From the NCBI RefSeq assembly GCF_000428905.1, contig NZ_KE386818.1:30950-94949 (forward strand): a stretch of 64,000 nucleotides of DNA. The letters are read 5' to 3'. Positions 1 through 9,170 of this stretch are shown here, one piece after another. Made by a program: the position numbers and the translations under genes. The DNA is from Brumicola pallidula DSM 14239 = ACAM 615. Lineage in GTDB: Bacteria; Pseudomonadota; Gammaproteobacteria; Enterobacterales; Alteromonadaceae. Within the stretch, counting starts at the first letter, position 1. Every line of letters begins with the position of its first letter. The notes beneath the pieces are model-generated. The model ran no database searches. It was given only the letters and a program-made list of their open reading frames with translations, and was not told where the DNA came from.

Positions 1-153
1 GGTAGCCAATGGCGTTATCTGGAACAAAGATATTGTTAAGTCAGATAAGAAGGTAGTCAATGGCGTTATCTGGAACAACGATATTGTTAAGTCAGATAAG
101 AAGTTAGCCAATGGCGTCATCTGGAACAACGATATTTTGGTAAAATCAGGCGC
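1..153 (+). repeat. 51-bp in-frame tandem repeat
   Basis: Units are 1-51, 52-102 and 103 to about 153. The first two differ at only two or three bases. The third matches over its first 34 bases, then carries one extra codon and diverges. A degenerate fourth GVIW unit follows near 167. The unit is a multiple of three, so copy-number change would keep the reading frame. The array probably continues to the left of the window. Confidence 0.85.
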
Positions 154-343
154 CAAAGATACTCAAGGCGTTATTTGGCATAAAGTAACAGAAGTAACTC
201 ATGCGCAGACGGCTGAAGATGAGTCAGGTGTGAGTGATGCGAGTCCACAGGTTAAATTGATTAGAAGCTGGGCCACCGAAACTGCAACCAGTTCGGCTAT
301 CGAATCAAATGATGTAATAAAGTTGGATATATTAAGAAAATAA
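2..343 (+). CDS. 3' end of a secreted or surface protein with GVIW tandem repeats (partial)
   Basis: An open frame enters from the left edge and runs without a stop to TAA at 341-343, so only the C-terminal 113 residues are present. An internal TTG at 137 could be mistaken for a start, but the frame is open upstream of it. The first 50 residues hold three or four copies of a 17-residue unit built around NGVIWNNDIVKSDKK, the last degenerate (QGVIWHK). The rest is hydrophilic and Ser/Thr/Glu rich, without a membrane anchor or sorting tail. Repeated GVIW-type units occur at the C-terminus of some bacterial S8 (subtilisin-like) serine peptidases, so that family is my best guess, but no catalytic residues are in the window. 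A hairpin terminator follows. Confidence 0.7.
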   Translation, partial: VANGVIWNKDIVKSDKKVVNGVIWNNDIVKSDKKLANGVIWNNDILVKSGAKDTQGVIWHKVTEVTHAQTAEDESGVSDASPQVKLIRSWATETATSSAIESNDVIKLDILRK

Positions 344-373
344 AGTTGGTTAAACGAATCAGTTAAAATTTCA

Positions 374-408
374 AATAAGGCCTTATTATTAAATTTAGGC
401 CTTTTTTA
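374..408 (+). terminator. Rho-independent terminator after the partial gene
   Basis: AAGGCC at 377-382 pairs with GGCCTT at 398-403 across an AT-rich loop, followed by a T run. It lies 30 bases after the stop at 343 and separates this gene from the sensor kinase. Confidence 0.75.
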
Positions 409-470
409 TACCTGCTTATCAAAGTTATTTTGATTTTAAATAGATAAATGTTTTAGACTGCACCAAGGTT

Positions 471-3400
471 TTGATAAATGGACTAGTAGCAAGTATGTTT
501 GCGTTAATAATTAATAAGATACTTAGTCCGAAGTACTTGTTTACATTATCGTTTCTCCTTTTTGGAGTGATGTTGGCGCAAAGTGGTGAAGCTAAGGTGT
601 TCTATGATAAATTAAGCCGCGATGTTTCCTTCTCCCAGTTGAATGAACGCCACGTGCTCTCAGGTCCAGTTGTTAATGACATAGAACAGGATGAACAAGG
701 ATTTATTTGGATAGCCACACAAGACGGGCTAAATAGATACGATGGTCAAAAAGTCACTCCTTACTTACATGATCCAGAAAATAAAAATAGCCTGCCTGGT
801 AGCTGGGTTGTCGATATTTTTTCCGACAGCGAAGGACGTTTATGGATGGCCGGTGAGAGTGGGATTAGTCTCTACATTCCTAGAATAGATGGCTTCTATA
901 ATTACACAGATCCAGTAAAACATGAGCTTATCCAAGGTCTTAAGTTTACGGTAATATCGCAAGTTGAAGAAAATAAGATTTGGTTTGGTACCAAAGAGGG
1001 CGGTATTGCCGTTTTTGACATTACTCTGTCAAAATTTGTTGCTCTAATTAATAAAAACTCTGGATTGCAGTCAAATAAAATCTTAGATATTGCTGTTGAT
1101 GATGAGCAGAATGTTTTTATAGCAACTGAGGACGCTGGTTTATTGTATAGAGCATCAGGGGAAAATGTTTTTACGGCCTTCAACTCTAAATCTCATATCA
1201 AACTACCTACTAATAAAATCCGCTCGATTCTTATCGATAGGCAGAAGCGAATATGGCTTGGTTCAATGAATTCAGGTTTAATATTGTTCGATCTAATTAA
1301 TGGAGTTCAACGACACTTTAAGTCAAGTAGTGACGATCTATCTAGTATTGGTTCCAACTCAATTACTGATATTTTTCAAGATAGTGATGGTTATATTTAT
1401 ATTGCTACTGAAAGCGGCGGTCTTTGTGAATGGGATGAAAATACAGGATCATTTATTCGATACAACACTGACTCAAATAATCCCAGTTTAGTTGATGATC
1501 GAGTTGTCAGTCTATTTCAAGATAAAGGTGGTGTTCTTTGGGTTGGTACCAGTCACGGTATAAGTAAATGGAACCGTTCAGTTAATAAATTTCAGCTTGT
1601 AAATAGCAAAACGCCATTAGGAAAAAACTTATCTAGCGATATTATTTCGTCATTTGCTGAGGCCCAAAATGGTGATATGTATGTTGGAACCTGGGGCGGC
1701 GGGATTAATGTTATTGACGTTGATAAGTCAACTATCTTACATATAAAAGCTAAACCCGGTGTTGAAGGGGCATTGCAAGATGATCGAATTACGACACTGC
1801 TAATCGACTCAAAACAGAATCTATGGGTTGGCACTCAACGCGATGGATTACACTTCAGAAAAAGCGGGAGTGATAAATTTAAGCAGTTCATGCATGATCC
1901 TGAAGATGATTCAACGCTAAGTTCTAATAGAATCAGTAAAATAATGGAAATTGGTAACGGAAACCTCGCTATTGGTACTTATGGCGGAGGTATTAATATT
2001 CTTACTAGTTCCGGCAGTATACAACGCTTTGAGCATGATGATAATGATAAAAAAAGCCTTTCAAACAATCGAATAACCCATATGGTAGAAGGTGAAAATA
2101 ATACTATTTGGGTTGCAACACGTGGCGGCGGACTGAACCTGTTTGACCTAGCTACTAAAGAGTTTATGAGCATTCCCTTAAAAACTAATGAAATTTGGAG
2201 TATCGTGCTAACAGACGAAGACCTTTGGATTAGTACAACTGATAAAGGAGTTGGCAGAATTTCAAAAACAGATCTGAAAAATCAACAATTCGATTTTGAA
2301 TACATCGGATTGAAGCAAGGATTAGCGTCAAACTTTGCATATGGATTACTCTCCGACGAGCGTGGTTATATATGGGTTAGCACGTCAAAAGGTATTAGTT
2401 TTATATCACCTGAAAATAATAAAGTCAGTAATTTTAACACTACTAATGGTTTACAAAGTAGAGACTTTAACAGTAGTGCATTTTTTAAAGGTCAAGGAGA
2501 GCGGATGTTTTTTGGCGGCTCGAATGGCTTCAATACTTTTATTTCGAATAATGTGCCCGTCAATTTGTATAAACCACCAATCGTATTGACAGAATATCGG
2601 CGATTAAATGAATCAATTCCTATTCATAGTGCTTTTAACAGTGAGGGTAATATAGAGCTCGATTATGATGAAGCTGACTTTGGCTTTAGCTTTGCGGCGC
2701 TCGATTATACCCGTCCTGACTACAACCTGTATCAGTATCGATTAAGTGGTGGTGAAAGTGATTGGATAGATTTGGATAATTCTAATCAGCTAGATTTCCC
2801 GAATTTAACAGATGGTTATTATGTTATTCAGGTGAGAGGAAGTAACAACGATGGTATCTGGTCTGAGAAGACTTTAGATATTCCTGTTGTCGTTAACCCG
2901 CCAGTGTATCGCTCTGGTTATGCTTATTTAATCTATTTTTGGATTGTTGTGTTCATCGCATATCGTCTATTTACGATGGCACAGCGAAAAAAGTTAAAAC
3001 AAATTTCATACAGTTTACAACTTGAAAAAGAAGTGAGTTTAAGAACTTCAGAACTTGAACAAGCAAATAATCAACTTGCAGTTGCCGTAGAAGAAACGAG
3101 TAAAGCTAAAGATCTTGCAATTAAAGCGGCTCAAGCTAAATCAAATTTCTTGGCGATTGTTAGCCATGAAATTAGAACGCCAATGAATAGCATTATCGGT
3201 ATGAGTGAATTACTTTTATCATCTCAGCTAAATGAAAATCAAAAGCGTTACGCGAATGCAGTTAGTCGGGCTGGTGAGAGTCTTCTGCAACTCATTAACG
3301 ATATTCTCGATTTATCCAAAATAGAGGCGGATAAGATTGAACTCGAAAACCATGAGTTCGATTTTCACGCTTTAATAGAAGAATTACTTTTTTTGTTTTC

Positions 3401-5048
3401 CGTTAGAGCATCAGAGAAGCAATTAGAGCTAGGGTATAGTATCTCCAAAGATTGCCCAAGGTATATTCTGGGTGATGTTCATAGATTACGCCAAGTTGTG
3501 TCTAACTTACTGAATAATGCAATTAAGTTTACGTCCAAAGGAAGTATCAATTTAGAAGTTCATTTTGTGAACAAAGAGATTCTAATTTCTGTCACCGATA
3601 CCGGTATTGGTATAGAAAAAGAGCATTTCGATAAGATTTTTAATGAATTTCAGCAAGCTGATTCAACCACAACCAGAAATTTTGGTGGTACTGGTTTGGG
3701 GTTATCAATTACGCGTAAAATAGTTGATCAAATGCTGGCAAAAATTAATGTTGACTCAACTTTGGGCGAGGGGACTACTTTCACTGTCCGTCTTCCAGTA
3801 ACGTTACCAAAGAAGAACTATGTTGCTGTTTCTAAAGTGGATGATTTAAGTATGCGGCCTATTCTATTAGTTTGTACTAATGATACAGCTGCAAAAATGA
3901 TGCAAAATACGTTCGAACGCCTACAAGTGGAAGCTTTGCAAACCACAATTGAGGCTTTGCGCCACGATGTTTCTCCAGCAGACAATGCGCTAGTGTTCAT
4001 CGACCATCCTGATTTTTTGTTAAACCGTGCCTTTATTTCAACAACGCTCGAAAATACAGACTACTGTGTGCTTGTACGGACGACCGAAAAGGCTGGCTCC
4101 GTGAATGAATTTGGGTTGCGCCGTATTGAAAAACCAATTCGTTTAGATACTGTGCGTTCTGAAATCCTATATGCAAGTAATCTTGAAAATGACATAACAG
4201 AGACATCAGCTGAAGTAAGTCAGTTAACTGAAAATAATTCTCGTTTTAGTGCAAAAATACTCTTAGTGGAAGATGTTGTCGCCAATCAAGACGTTGCTGT
4301 CACTATGCTAGAAATGTTCGGTTGTGAAGTTGATATTGCAGGTAATGGTCAAGCTGCAGTCGATTTAAGCCAGAAAAGTCAATATGACCTGATTTTTATG
4401 GATTTGCATATGCCGGTAATGGACGGGCTAACTGCAACATGTATTATCCGTGAAAATGAAAAATCTACCGCACGGTCCATACCAACTCCTATTATTGCGT
4501 TAACCGCTGGTGTATTCGACGAAGAAAAAGGACTGTGCCTAGAAATAGGTATGAATGACTTTATGTTGAAGCCTTTTACGGCCTCTCAATTATTCAGTAT
4601 GATTGCTCAACATATTCCAGAAAAACAACTAAAGATTAGTCCGTTAGACATACCATCAAGTTCTGCGCCTAATTTAAGTATAGAAGTTGATCGTTGGATT
4701 GATGCTGATGCGGTCGAAAGCATTCGCGAAATTGAAGCTCGAACGGGTAAAAAACTTTATTTACGTGTAGCCGATTCGTTTAACACGGTCATGATTGAAC
4801 AAATGCCTGCGTTAGTTGAGGCTTGTAAGAGCGGCGATAGAACCTCAGCAATGGAATTAGCCCACGCAATGAAATCACTTTCTGGAAACGTGGGTACCAT
4901 CGCATTTACTAAGCTATTGTTAGCTATTGAAATGGCCGCTAAAACTAACCAACCGATAGATGACGCCGAAAAGTTAGATGAACTTAAAGATGTTTTCGAT
5001 AAGTCCCAGAAAAGCTTAAAAATATTAATTGAGAAGATGTATGACTGA
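471..5048 (+). CDS. Two-component-propeller hybrid sensor histidine kinase
   Basis: A 1525-residue membrane sensor that should detect a periplasmic signal and feed an internal His-Asp-His phosphorelay. Order of parts: N-terminal signal or membrane segment (about 22-36); about 14 propeller repeats with IW-GT/AT motifs (about 55-735), enough for two seven-blade propellers; Y_Y_Y domain (about 753-810); transmembrane helix (about 817-834); coiled coil; HisKA with H899 in SHEIRTPMNS; HATPase with NLLNNAIKF and GGTGLGLS; a degenerate receiver (about 1130-1237); an intact receiver with D1311 in MDLHMP; and a C-terminal Hpt with H1465 in AHAMKS. The TTG at 471 has an AAGG only two bases upstream, so ATG 495 is a real alternative start. 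The ligand is unknown; related architectures in Bacteroidetes sense glycans. The downstream receiver-GGDEF-EAL gene overlaps by 8 bases and is the likely output. Confidence 0.93.
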   Translation: MINGLVASMFALIINKILSPKYLFTLSFLLFGVMLAQSGEAKVFYDKLSRDVSFSQLNERHVLSGPVVNDIEQDEQGFIWIATQDGLNRYDGQKVTPYLHDPENKNSLPGSWVVDIFSDSEGRLWMAGESGISLYIPRIDGFYNYTDPVKHELIQGLKFTVISQVEENKIWFGTKEGGIAVFDITLSKFVALINKNSGLQSNKILDIAVDDEQNVFIATEDAGLLYRASGENVFTAFNSKSHIKLPTNKIRSILIDRQKRIWLGSMNSGLILFDLINGVQRHFKSSSDDLSSIGSNSITDIFQDSDGYIYIATESGGLCEWDENTGSFIRYNTDSNNPSLVDDRVVSLFQDKGGVLWVGTSHGISKWNRSVNKFQLVNSKTPLGKNLSSDIISSFAEAQNGDMYVGTWGGGINVIDVDKSTILHIKAKPGVEGALQDDRITTLLIDSKQNLWVGTQRDGLHFRKSGSDKFKQFMHDPEDDSTLSSNRISKIMEIGNGNLAIGTYGGGINILTSSGSIQRFEHDDNDKKSLSNNRITHMVEGENNTIWVATRGGGLNLFDLATKEFMSIPLKTNEIWSIVLTDEDLWISTTDKGVGRISKTDLKNQQFDFEYIGLKQGLASNFAYGLLSDERGYIWVSTSKGISFISPENNKVSNFNTTNGLQSRDFNSSAFFKGQGERMFFGGSNGFNTFISNNVPVNLYKPPIVLTEYRRLNESIPIHSAFNSEGNIELDYDEADFGFSFAALDYTRPDYNLYQYRLSGGESDWIDLDNSNQLDFPNLTDGYYVIQVRGSNNDGIWSEKTLDIPVVVNPPVYRSGYAYLIYFWIVVFIAYRLFTMAQRKKLKQISYSLQLEKEVSLRTSELEQANNQLAVAVEETSKAKDLAIKAAQAKSNFLAIVSHEIRTPMNSIIGMSELLLSSQLNENQKRYANAVSRAGESLLQLINDILDLSKIEADKIELENHEFDFHALIEELLFLFSVRASEKQLELGYSISKDCPRYILGDVHRLRQVVSNLLNNAIKFTSKGSINLEVHFVNKEILISVTDTGIGIEKEHFDKIFNEFQQADSTTTRNFGGTGLGLSITRKIVDQMLAKINVDSTLGEGTTFTVRLPVTLPKKNYVAVSKVDDLSMRPILLVCTNDTAAKMMQNTFERLQVEALQTTIEALRHDVSPADNALVFIDHPDFLLNRAFISTTLENTDYCVLVRTTEKAGSVNEFGLRRIEKPIRLDTVRSEILYASNLENDITETSAEVSQLTENNSRFSAKILLVEDVVANQDVAVTMLEMFGCEVDIAGNGQAAVDLSQKSQYDLIFMDLHMPVMDGLTATCIIRENEKSTARSIPTPIIALTAGVFDEEKGLCLEIGMNDFMLKPFTASQLFSMIAQHIPEKQLKISPLDIPSSSAPNLSIEVDRWIDADAVESIREIEARTGKKLYLRVADSFNTVMIEQMPALVEACKSGDRTSAMELAHAMKSLSGNVGTIAFTKLLLAIEMAAKTNQPIDDAEKLDELKDVFDKSQKSLKILIEKMYD

Positions 5049-6828
5049 ACCCTCGCTTAATAGTGGCACGGATGCGACTGTATTGGTTTGTGATGATGAT
5101 CCAACCTATTTGTTGCTGATGGAAGAAACGTTGAGCAGTGATAATCTCAACGTACTGACCGCTGCTAATGGTCTAGACGCATTGAAACTATATCTAAAGC
5201 ATGAACCCAGTATTGTATTGCTCGATGTGCATATGCCAATGCTGAGTGGGTTTGAGGTTTGTGCTGAAATCAGAAAACATCCTAAAGGCAAAGATACACC
5301 AATCTTAATGGTAACTGGAGCTGACGATATATTGTCTATTGAGAGTGCTTATAAGCATGGTGCTACAGATTTCCTGCCTAAACCAATTAGATGGCCAATG
5401 GTTGCGCACCGAGTGCGTTACATGCTTAAAGGTAGCGAAACTTTTAACAGTCTAAAACAAAGCGAAGAAAAGATGCGTCGCCTGGCTTATTTTGATTCGT
5501 TAACAGGACTACCAAATAGACAAAGCCTCGATGAAAGCTTGGAAAAGGCAATTCGATGTGCTGTCAAAGAACAACAGAATCTTTGTATTATGTACATAGA
5601 CTTAGATAACTTTAAGCGCATCAACGACACCTTAGGTCATGAGTTCGGTGATAAGCTGCTGAAGAAAATCAGTGAAAAGATTATTCAGTGTTTAAAAGGT
5701 AAGACCTGCATTCCAGAAGCTCTGCAAAGTGTTGCTGAAATTGAGGTATCTCGGTTAGGCGGCGACGAATTTATGATCTTGCTAAACAATACTACAAACG
5801 ATGGTGACGTGAAGGTAGTTGCTCAATCATTGGTAGATTGTATTTCTGAATTGGTTTCAATTGATGATCACGAAGTCGCACTAACGCCGAGTATTGGTAT
5901 TGCCATATACCCGCGAGATGGTGCTAATTTGACAGAACTCAAAAAGCACGCCGATGTTGCTATGTACTATGCAAAGACGATGGGCCGAAATGGTTATCGT
6001 TTCTACGCTGAATCGTTGAATAAAAACGCGATGAAGTTTTTGCAAATAGAAGGGTGCTTGCGCAATGCCTTAAACAATGATGAATTTTCGCTACATTATC
6101 AGCCTCAGGTTTGTCTAAAGAGCCACAAAATTATTAGCGTAGAAGCACTGTTGCGTTGGGAAAGTCCTGAGTTAGGCAATGTAACGCCCAGTGAGTTTAT
6201 TCCGGTTGCTGAGGATTCTGGCATTATCAATGATTTAGGTGAGTGGGTAATGCGTAAATCCTGCGTTCAAGCTAAAAAATGGATGGACGCGGGTATGCAA
6301 AACTTTAGGGTGTCTGTAAATCTCTCTAGTATTCAGTTTAAGCGTGCCTCGTTACTGAATATGATAAAACGAGCGCTTGATGACAGTGGATTGCCTGCGT
6401 CATTATTAGAAGTTGAATTAACTGAAAGTGCAATAATGAATGATATCGACCAAAACATCACACGCTTAAATCAGATCCGTGATTTGGGCGTAGCTATAGC
6501 CCTTGATGACTTTGGTACAGGCTATTCATCACTCAGTTATCTAAAAAGATTTCCGATCAACACTCTTAAAATTGACCGCTCATTCATCATCACTATTGAT
6601 ACAGACCCGGAAGACGCTGCAATTGTAGAGGCAATTATTACACTAGCAAACACGCTGAAACTGACGGTTATTGCTGAAGGGGTAGAAACACATGGGCAGC
6701 TTAAAGCCTTAAATCGTTTTCATTGTGACATTATTCAAGGGTTTTATTTTAGTAAACCTGTGCCCGCTGAACAAATTACGAAGATCGTTCAACAACCGCT
6801 AAACAAAGACCTTTTTGCGCAAATATAA
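5041..6828 (+). CDS. Response regulator with GGDEF and EAL domains
   Basis: A 595-residue cytoplasmic regulator predicted to make or break cyclic di-GMP in response to phosphorylation. A CheY-like receiver has acidic residues in CDDDP and phosphoacceptor D62 in LLDVHMP. The cyclase domain has an intact GGDEF (about 240-244) with no RxxD inhibitory site just upstream. The phosphodiesterase domain keeps EALLRW (EAL about 368-370), VNLSSIQF, ELTES, LDDFGTGYSS, LKIDRSF and IAEGVET, so both activities may work. I place the start at ATG 5041, behind GAGAAG and overlapping the kinase stop by 8 bases; an upstream TTG at 5029 is less likely. The overlap implies translational coupling with the propeller kinase, whose Hpt would be the phosphodonor. 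Confidence 0.94.
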   Translation: MTEPSLNSGTDATVLVCDDDPTYLLLMEETLSSDNLNVLTAANGLDALKLYLKHEPSIVLLDVHMPMLSGFEVCAEIRKHPKGKDTPILMVTGADDILSIESAYKHGATDFLPKPIRWPMVAHRVRYMLKGSETFNSLKQSEEKMRRLAYFDSLTGLPNRQSLDESLEKAIRCAVKEQQNLCIMYIDLDNFKRINDTLGHEFGDKLLKKISEKIIQCLKGKTCIPEALQSVAEIEVSRLGGDEFMILLNNTTNDGDVKVVAQSLVDCISELVSIDDHEVALTPSIGIAIYPRDGANLTELKKHADVAMYYAKTMGRNGYRFYAESLNKNAMKFLQIEGCLRNALNNDEFSLHYQPQVCLKSHKIISVEALLRWESPELGNVTPSEFIPVAEDSGIINDLGEWVMRKSCVQAKKWMDAGMQNFRVSVNLSSIQFKRASLLNMIKRALDDSGLPASLLEVELTESAIMNDIDQNITRLNQIRDLGVAIALDDFGTGYSSLSYLKRFPINTLKIDRSFIITIDTDPEDAAIVEAIITLANTLKLTVIAEGVETHGQLKALNRFHCDIIQGFYFSKPVPAEQITKIVQQPLNKDLFAQI

Positions 6829-6830
6829 GC

Positions 6831-6867
6831 CCATTAATTCAGGCTGTATGATAGACCTGATTAATGG
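6831..6867. terminator. Hairpin between convergent genes
   Basis: CCATTAATTCAGG at 6831-6843 pairs with CCTGATTAATGG at 6856-6867, with one bulged base and a 12-base loop. It sits between the convergent GGDEF-EAL gene and yghU. No strong T run follows on either strand, so it may stop transcription weakly or protect 3' ends. Confidence 0.5.
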
Positions 6868-6904
6868 AGAATCGCCAAAGTGCGCTGCATTTGATTATAG
6901 ATAA

Positions 6905-7768
6905 TTAAGCTAACTTATCCTGAGTATTGGTTTTAAAGTCGGTTGAATCATGGCGCTCATGCAGTTGACCTGAAGGCTCACCCCAAGTGCGATTAACCAT
7001 TTTGGCGCGCTTAACTTGCGGACGCGCATCAATAGCCTTGGTCCAGCGTTGCACGTTTTTATACTCTTCGACTTGCAAAAACTCACCCGCGTCATACAAC
7101 TTACCGAGTGCTAAACCACCATACCAAGGCCAAATTGCCATATCAGCAATAGTGTACTCGCTGCCACTAATAAACTCGTTTTCAGCTAATTGGCGGTCTA
7201 ACACGTCCATTTGACGCTTTACTTCCATTGCATATCGGTTAATAGGGTACTCATACTTTTCGGGAGCATAGGCGTAGAAGTGACCAAAACCGCCTCCAAG
7301 CATCGGTGTGCTGCCCATCTGCCAAAAAAGCCATGACATTGTTTCAGCTCGTTTAACCGGATCTTTTGATAAAAATGCATCGAATTTATCCGCTAAATAT
7401 AACAGTATTGAGCCTGATTCAAATATGCGAGTGGGCGTTGTTGTGCTGTGATCGACTAGTGCCGGTATTTTAGAGTTTGGGTTAGCGCCGACGAAACCGC
7501 TGGTAAATTGATCACCCTCCATAATATTTACTAAATAAGCATCGTACTCTGCTTCTTTAAAACCTTTCACCAATAACTCTTCTAGCATCATGGTCACTTT
7601 GACACCATTAGGTGTTGCCAGCGAATACAGCTGCAGCGGATGCTTTCCAACAGGCAAATCTTGGTCTGATGTAGGTCCCGCAATAGGACGATTTATATTG
7701 GCAAATCGGCCTCCACTTTCTGAATCCCAAGTCCAAATTTTTGGGGGCGTATAAGTTGGATCTGCCAT
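6905..7768 (-). CDS. yghU: Glutathione-dependent disulfide-bond oxidoreductase YghU
   Basis: A 287-residue member of the Nu-class glutathione transferases, near the length of E. coli YghU. The opening (DPTYTPPKIWTWDSESGG, then GGRFANINRPIAGPT) is the long N-terminal extension typical of YghU/YfcG proteins. A thioredoxin-like domain follows (about 45-130, with LYSLATPNGVKVTMMLEELL and NPNSKIPALVD), then the helical C-terminal domain with YTIADMAIWPWYG. Family members reduce organic peroxides and disulfides using two glutathione molecules rather than an active-site cysteine. It stands alone, 212 bases downstream of prpF on the same strand. Function is assigned by family. Confidence 0.93.
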   Translation of the reverse strand: MADPTYTPPKIWTWDSESGGRFANINRPIAGPTSDQDLPVGKHPLQLYSLATPNGVKVTMMLEELLVKGFKEAEYDAYLVNIMEGDQFTSGFVGANPNSKIPALVDHSTTTPTRIFESGSILLYLADKFDAFLSKDPVKRAETMSWLFWQMGSTPMLGGGFGHFYAYAPEKYEYPINRYAMEVKRQMDVLDRQLAENEFISGSEYTIADMAIWPWYGGLALGKLYDAGEFLQVEEYKNVQRWTKAIDARPQVKRAKMVNRTWGEPSGQLHERHDSTDFKTNTQDKLA

Positions 7769-7980
7769 ATTGCTTCCTTATTGTGCTAAAGATGTTTGCG
7801 TTTGTATCGACGCCTAGTGGGTACAAGATGTCATGAAATAGCAATAAAATATATGCTTATTAGAATTCAATATCGTCACAAAGATGCGAATAAAATAAAA
7901 ACCATGGGTTTAATACGCATGGCTTATCGAATAGTCCTTCTCTTTGGTCAGATATAGTGACGCAGGTAGACTAAATCAAG

Positions 7981-9156
7981 TCACTCTGGGAGCGGGACCC
8001 GAACATTTCCTTCCATGAGAACTCTCGCGCTGCGACTCATAATAACGCGATCAACTTCCCATTGGCCTTGTTTATTTTGCGCTTTAGCACCTACTTTTAA
8101 AGTACCTGATGGGTGTCCGAATGTAACCGAATCACGCTCACCGCCGCCTGCAGCTAAGTTCACTAATGTACCTGGGATAGCAGCCGCTGTACCAATAGCA
8201 ACCGCAGCCGTGCCCATCATGGCGTGGTGTAACTTACCCATAGACAACGCGCGAACGTTTAAATCAATGTCGTCGCAAGTGATTTTTTTGCCGCTTGATG
8301 AAACATAGTTCTGTGGTGCGGACACAAAAGCAATTTTAGGCGTGTGTTGTCGAGCAATAGCGTCCTCGATGTTAGCTATGAGTCCCATTTTAACCGCACC
8401 ATAAGCTCGGATAGTTTCAAATTTAGCCAATGCGGCATCATCATTATTAATCGTATCTTGTAATTCAGCGCCGGTATAACCAAGTTCATCTGCATTCAAA
8501 AATAAGGTAGGAATACCGGCGTTGATCATAGTGACTTTAAATGAGCCTATGCCTGGCACATCTAATTGATCAACTAAGTTACCGGATGGAAACATATTAC
8601 CTTCGCCATCAGCAGGATCGACGAACTCTATTTGTACTTCTGCGGCAGGAAAGGTGACCCCATCTAATTCAAAATTACCTGTTTCTTGAACTTCTCCATT
8701 CGTTATTGGCACATTTGCAATAATAGTTTTATTGATGTTGGCTTGCCAAATTCTAACCACGGCGATACCGTTCTCGGGAATACGAACTGCGTCTACTAGA
8801 CCATTGCTAATCGCAAACGAGCCGACGGCAGCAGTCAGGTTCCCGCAATTTCCACTCCAATCGACAAATGGTTTGTCGATTGCGACTTGGCCGAAAAGAT
8901 AATTAACATCGTGATCGGCTTTATCGCTTTTACTGAGCAATACCGTTTTACTGGTACTTGAAGTCGCCCCGCCCATACCGTCGGTATGTTTTCCGTATGG
9001 ATCAGGACTGCCTATTACGCGCAAGAATAATTGGTCACGAAATTCACCTGCGACTTGGGCTTTTTCTGGCAAATCATCTATTTTGAAAAATACGCCTTTA
9101 CTGGTGCCTCCGCGCATATAGGTGGCCGGCACTTTTATCTGTGGTGTAAAGTTCAT
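7981..9156 (-). CDS. prpF: 2-Methylaconitate cis-trans isomerase PrpF
   Basis: A 391-residue protein of the PrpF family (diaminopimelate-epimerase fold). It converts the trans-2-methylaconitate produced by AcnD to the cis isomer, which allows the AcnD-type methylcitrate cycle to proceed. Family marks are the N-terminal YMRGGTSKGVFF, the DGMGGATSSTSKT loop, the SGNCGNLTAAVG segment and the late GGGERDSVTFGHPSG. It is the last gene of the prp operon, starting 14 bases after the acnD stop, and its presence agrees with the lack of prpD. I see no clear terminator in the 212 bases downstream. Confidence 0.95.
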   Translation of the reverse strand: MNFTPQIKVPATYMRGGTSKGVFFKIDDLPEKAQVAGEFRDQLFLRVIGSPDPYGKHTDGMGGATSSTSKTVLLSKSDKADHDVNYLFGQVAIDKPFVDWSGNCGNLTAAVGSFAISNGLVDAVRIPENGIAVVRIWQANINKTIIANVPITNGEVQETGNFELDGVTFPAAEVQIEFVDPADGEGNMFPSGNLVDQLDVPGIGSFKVTMINAGIPTLFLNADELGYTGAELQDTINNDDAALAKFETIRAYGAVKMGLIANIEDAIARQHTPKIAFVSAPQNYVSSSGKKITCDDIDLNVRALSMGKLHHAMMGTAAVAIGTAAAIPGTLVNLAAGGGERDSVTFGHPSGTLKVGAKAQNKQGQWEVDRVIMSRSARVLMEGNVRVPLPE

Positions 9157-9170
9157 AGTGCAGCTCCAAA

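Noticed and set aside
1-153. CRISPR array
   Set aside because: Repeats are contiguous, in frame and protein-coding with no spacers.
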